From Chloroflexi bacterium RBG_16_70_13 (GTDB lineage Bacteria > Chloroflexota > Limnocylindria > Limnocylindrales > CSP1-4), in contig MGOD01000102.1 of NCBI GenBank assembly GCA_001795245.1, positions 4,658 to 11,560 on the forward strand: a DNA stretch of 6,903 bases, given 5' to 3'. Made by a program: the position numbers and the translations under genes. How positions within the stretch are numbered: the stretch's first letter is position 1; every line of letters starts with the position of its first letter. Below the pieces are notes generated by a model that made no database searches, was not told the origin of the DNA, and saw only the letters and a program-made list of their open reading frames with translations. Positions 5,232 through 6,903 of the stretch are shown here, piece by piece.

Positions 5232-6262
5232 GGTCTGTCCTCCGACGGTCGTCCGGCGCCGCCTGCGGCCGCGGGCGAGGCCAACGGCTTGCGCCAGGCG
5301 GTCGAGCGGTACTCGACCTCGAAGCCGAGGCGCTCGTAGAGCCCAAGGGCTCCGGTCCCGTTCTCAGCGTCGACGCCGAGGCCGGCGCTGGTCATGCCAC
5401 GATCGCGGAGCCTGAGGAGGGACTCGGCGATGAGCGCATGGGCGAGGCCCCGCCGGCGCCACGGCCGGCGGGTGAAGACGCTGGCCAGCCAGCCACGACG
5501 GATGCCGAGTGCCTCGTTCTCGGCGGCCTTGATGCGGTTGATCACGCCGCCGGCCACCTCGTCGCCGTCGAAGGCGACCATCCACAGGGACAGATCCGTC
5601 TCGGGGTCGGCGAGCCAGCGCTCGAGGTTCTCGTCCGAGTCATCGAACCCGCCCCAATGGTCTCGGAAGGCCTCGATGCTTGCCCGCCAGACCGCCTTCG
5701 CCGAGTCGATCGTGATCGGGCGGACCACGAGGCCCTCGGGCAGGGTCGCCACTGGCAGCTCGTCTAGGCTCGGCCGCGACATGTCGAAGAACCAGCGGAC
5801 CTGGCTGTAGCCGGCCGCCCCGAGCAGGGCCACGCTACCGTGCTGGCTGTCGCCGGTCCAGGAGCCGAGGACGGACGGGGTTGACGTCGGGCTGGCAGTC
5901 GCGAGCTCGGTCAGGAGCCGCTGGTTCTCGGCGAGCAGCGCGGTGCCGATGCCACGCCGGCGCCAGGCGGGGTCGACGGCGCCGCCGTGGCGAAGCTCGC
6001 GCAGACCGTCGGTCGTGATGACCCACTCACGCATCGCAACCGCTACCGGGAAACCGTCGACCTCGGCGATCGTCACGTCCCGGCTCGCGTCGAAATGGTC
6101 GTTGGGGTGGCTGAACCGCGATGCCAGCTCCTCGACATGTGTGCGTTCGGGGTAGCCGTCGGCCTCCGCCTCGAGGTTCTCGATGCGGGAGATGTCGGCC
6201 AGGTCCGGCTCGCCCGCGTAGGGGCGGAGCCGGAGGCCTGGCACGGGTGAGCTCGAGGCCAT
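5228..6262 (-). CDS. Two-domain GNAT N-acetyltransferase (paralog of the one after rsgA)
   Basis: This 344-residue protein contains two GNAT folds. The N-terminal domain (about 9-160) has the acetyl-CoA motif RRRGIG (101-106) after GGAVDPAW. The C-terminal domain (about 175-325) has RRRGLA (269-274) and ends with GVDAENGTGALGLYERLGF (296-314), the conserved GNAT finish. Both domains keep the pyrophosphate-binding loop, so either could bind acetyl-CoA. The acceptor is unknown; an MshD-like bidomain plan is seen but does not prove mycothiol synthesis. The start is taken at ATG 6262, which overlaps the permease stop by one base (TGATG). The open frame continues to 6325, but that extension lies inside the permease gene. 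No strong Shine-Dalgarno is seen, so coupling to permease translation is likely. The stop overlaps the rsgA start as ATGA. A short Ala/Gly/Pro-rich tail (about 328-344) follows the fold. Confidence 0.88.
   Translation of the reverse strand: MASSSPVPGLRLRPYAGEPDLADISRIENLEAEADGYPERTHVEELASRFSHPNDHFDASRDVTIAEVDGFPVAVAMREWVITTDGLRELRHGGAVDPAWRRRGIGTALLAENQRLLTELATASPTSTPSVLGSWTGDSQHGSVALLGAAGYSQVRWFFDMSRPSLDELPVATLPEGLVVRPITIDSAKAVWRASIEAFRDHWGGFDDSDENLERWLADPETDLSLWMVAFDGDEVAGGVINRIKAAENEALGIRRGWLASVFTRRPWRRRGLAHALIAESLLRLRDRGMTSAGLGVDAENGTGALGLYERLGFEVEYRSTAWRKPLASPAAAGGAGRPSEDRP
5239..5243 (-). promoter_or_regulatory. Shine-Dalgarno for rsgA
   Basis: On the - strand GGAGG lies seven bases before ATG 5231, inside the end of the upstream GNAT gene. 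It supports the start that includes both copies of the N-terminal repeat. Confidence 0.75.
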
Positions 6263-6903
6263 CACCCGACTCGCTTCAGCTTGCCGGTCTGCTTCGCATA
6301 GCGCTCGGCCCGCCCGAAGGCCCACAGGCCGAACGGGATCAGGACGAGGCCCATGACGAGGAGCGGCCAGATGTCGCCGGTGAGATCGGTCACCGACACG
6401 CCGTCGATGAGGCCCCGGCGGACCCCGTCGATCGCGTACGTGGCCGGCGACAGGTGCGAGAGCGCCTGCATCCAGCCGGGCAGGACGTCGATCGGATAGT
6501 AGACGCCGCTCACGAGGAGCAGCACCGACTGCAGGACGAACGTCATCTGCGCGCCCCGCTCCACGTACAGGAGCGGGAGGATCGCCGCGAGCATGGCGAT
6601 CCCGACGAAGCTGAACGAGCCGAGGACGAAGAACGTCACGACCGTCAGCGGGTTCGCGCTCGTCAGGGCGAGGTTCGGGAAGAAGACGAGCATCGCGAGG
6701 AGGATGGCGGCCGTATGGACGAGGCCGAAGACCATCGCGTAGGCCACCGACCCCAGGAGGTGGGTGGACCGATGGACCGGGGCCATCATGGTGTACTCGA
6801 GCGTGCCCTCCCAGCGCTCGACCGAGATCGTCTCGGCGATCCAGGAAAAGACCACCGACAGGTAGTTCCAGAAGATCGCCCCGACCATCAGCGTCAGGAG
6901 CAG
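6262..6903 (-). CDS. ABC-2 type transporter permease, C-terminal part (5' end outside window)
   Basis: The frame runs off the right edge; 213 residues are visible, most of a protein that in this family usually has about 250-280. About five hydrophobic helices are seen, beginning with the one that holds MVGAIFWNYLSVVFSWIAE. The cytoplasmic segment ERWEGTLEYTMMAPVHRS (about 29-46) is the ABC-2 coupling region that usually contacts the ATPase. Later come VYYPIDVLPGWMQALSHLSP and ATYAIDGVRRGLIDG, also typical of ABC2_membrane exporters of the DrrB/NodJ type. The protein would form the membrane channel of an exporter for a drug, lipid or polysaccharide; the substrate cannot be told. Its ATPase gene is presumably upstream, beyond the window. 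It ends in a basic tail (KQTGKLKRVG). The stop overlaps the GNAT start by one base. Confidence 0.9.
   Translation of the reverse strand: MLLTLMVGAIFWNYLSVVFSWIAETISVERWEGTLEYTMMAPVHRSTHLLGSVAYAMVFGLVHTAAILLAMLVFFPNLALTSANPLTVVTFFVLGSFSFVGIAMLAAILPLLYVERGAQMTFVLQSVLLLVSGVYYPIDVLPGWMQALSHLSPATYAIDGVRRGLIDGVSVTDLTGDIWPLLVMGLVLIPFGLWAFGRAERYAKQTGKLKRVG

Noticed and set aside
4122..5339. Long + strand open frame opposite rsgA
   Set aside because: It mirrors the codon bias of rsgA on the other strand, has low-complexity composition with no recognisable domain, and no Shine-Dalgarno. RsgA on the - strand has every expected motif.

Overview
This is a very GC-rich, gene-dense bacterial window. It has no RNA genes, CRISPR arrays or insertion sequences that I can see. 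The codon use, the aerobic CO-dehydrogenase-type maturation genes and the two-domain GNAT proteins suggest a high-GC Chloroflexota or Actinomycetota lineage. I cannot settle which from this sequence alone.

The left half, on the + strand (about 1-3010), reads as one gene cluster. It begins with the 3' part of an XdhC/CoxI-type molybdenum-hydroxylase maturation protein fused to a C-terminal YHS metal-binding domain (open at the window edge). Next comes a coxG-like SRPBCC gene, with a clear Shine-Dalgarno. Then follow a DUF5655-like zinc-ribbon protein coupled by a TGATG overlap, a glyoxalase-II-like metallo-beta-lactamase hydrolase, and a small four-helix membrane protein. That last gene has no convincing start and an atypical tail, so it may be degraded. 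The first two genes point to assembly or service of a molybdenum-containing CO dehydrogenase or related hydroxylase, whose structural genes would lie upstream of the window. The link of the last three genes to that job rests only on position.

The right half, on the - strand (6903 down to 3046), is a tightly packed transcription unit read right to left. It starts with an ABC-2 type exporter permease (its 5' end is outside the window), followed by a two-domain GNAT acetyltransferase, the ribosome-assembly GTPase RsgA, and a second two-domain GNAT protein. Each junction is a 1- or 4-base stop/start overlap, which suggests translational coupling. The two GNAT proteins are paralogs sitting either side of rsgA. 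RsgA carries a 13-residue tandem duplication at its N-terminus.

The two units converge around 3010-3046 with only about 35 bases between them, and no convincing intrinsic terminator is visible. The promoters of both units must lie outside the window. I see no single novel multi-gene system. The points most worth a second look are the XdhC-YHS fusion, the RsgA duplication, the GNAT-RsgA-GNAT arrangement and the possibly broken membrane-protein gene.
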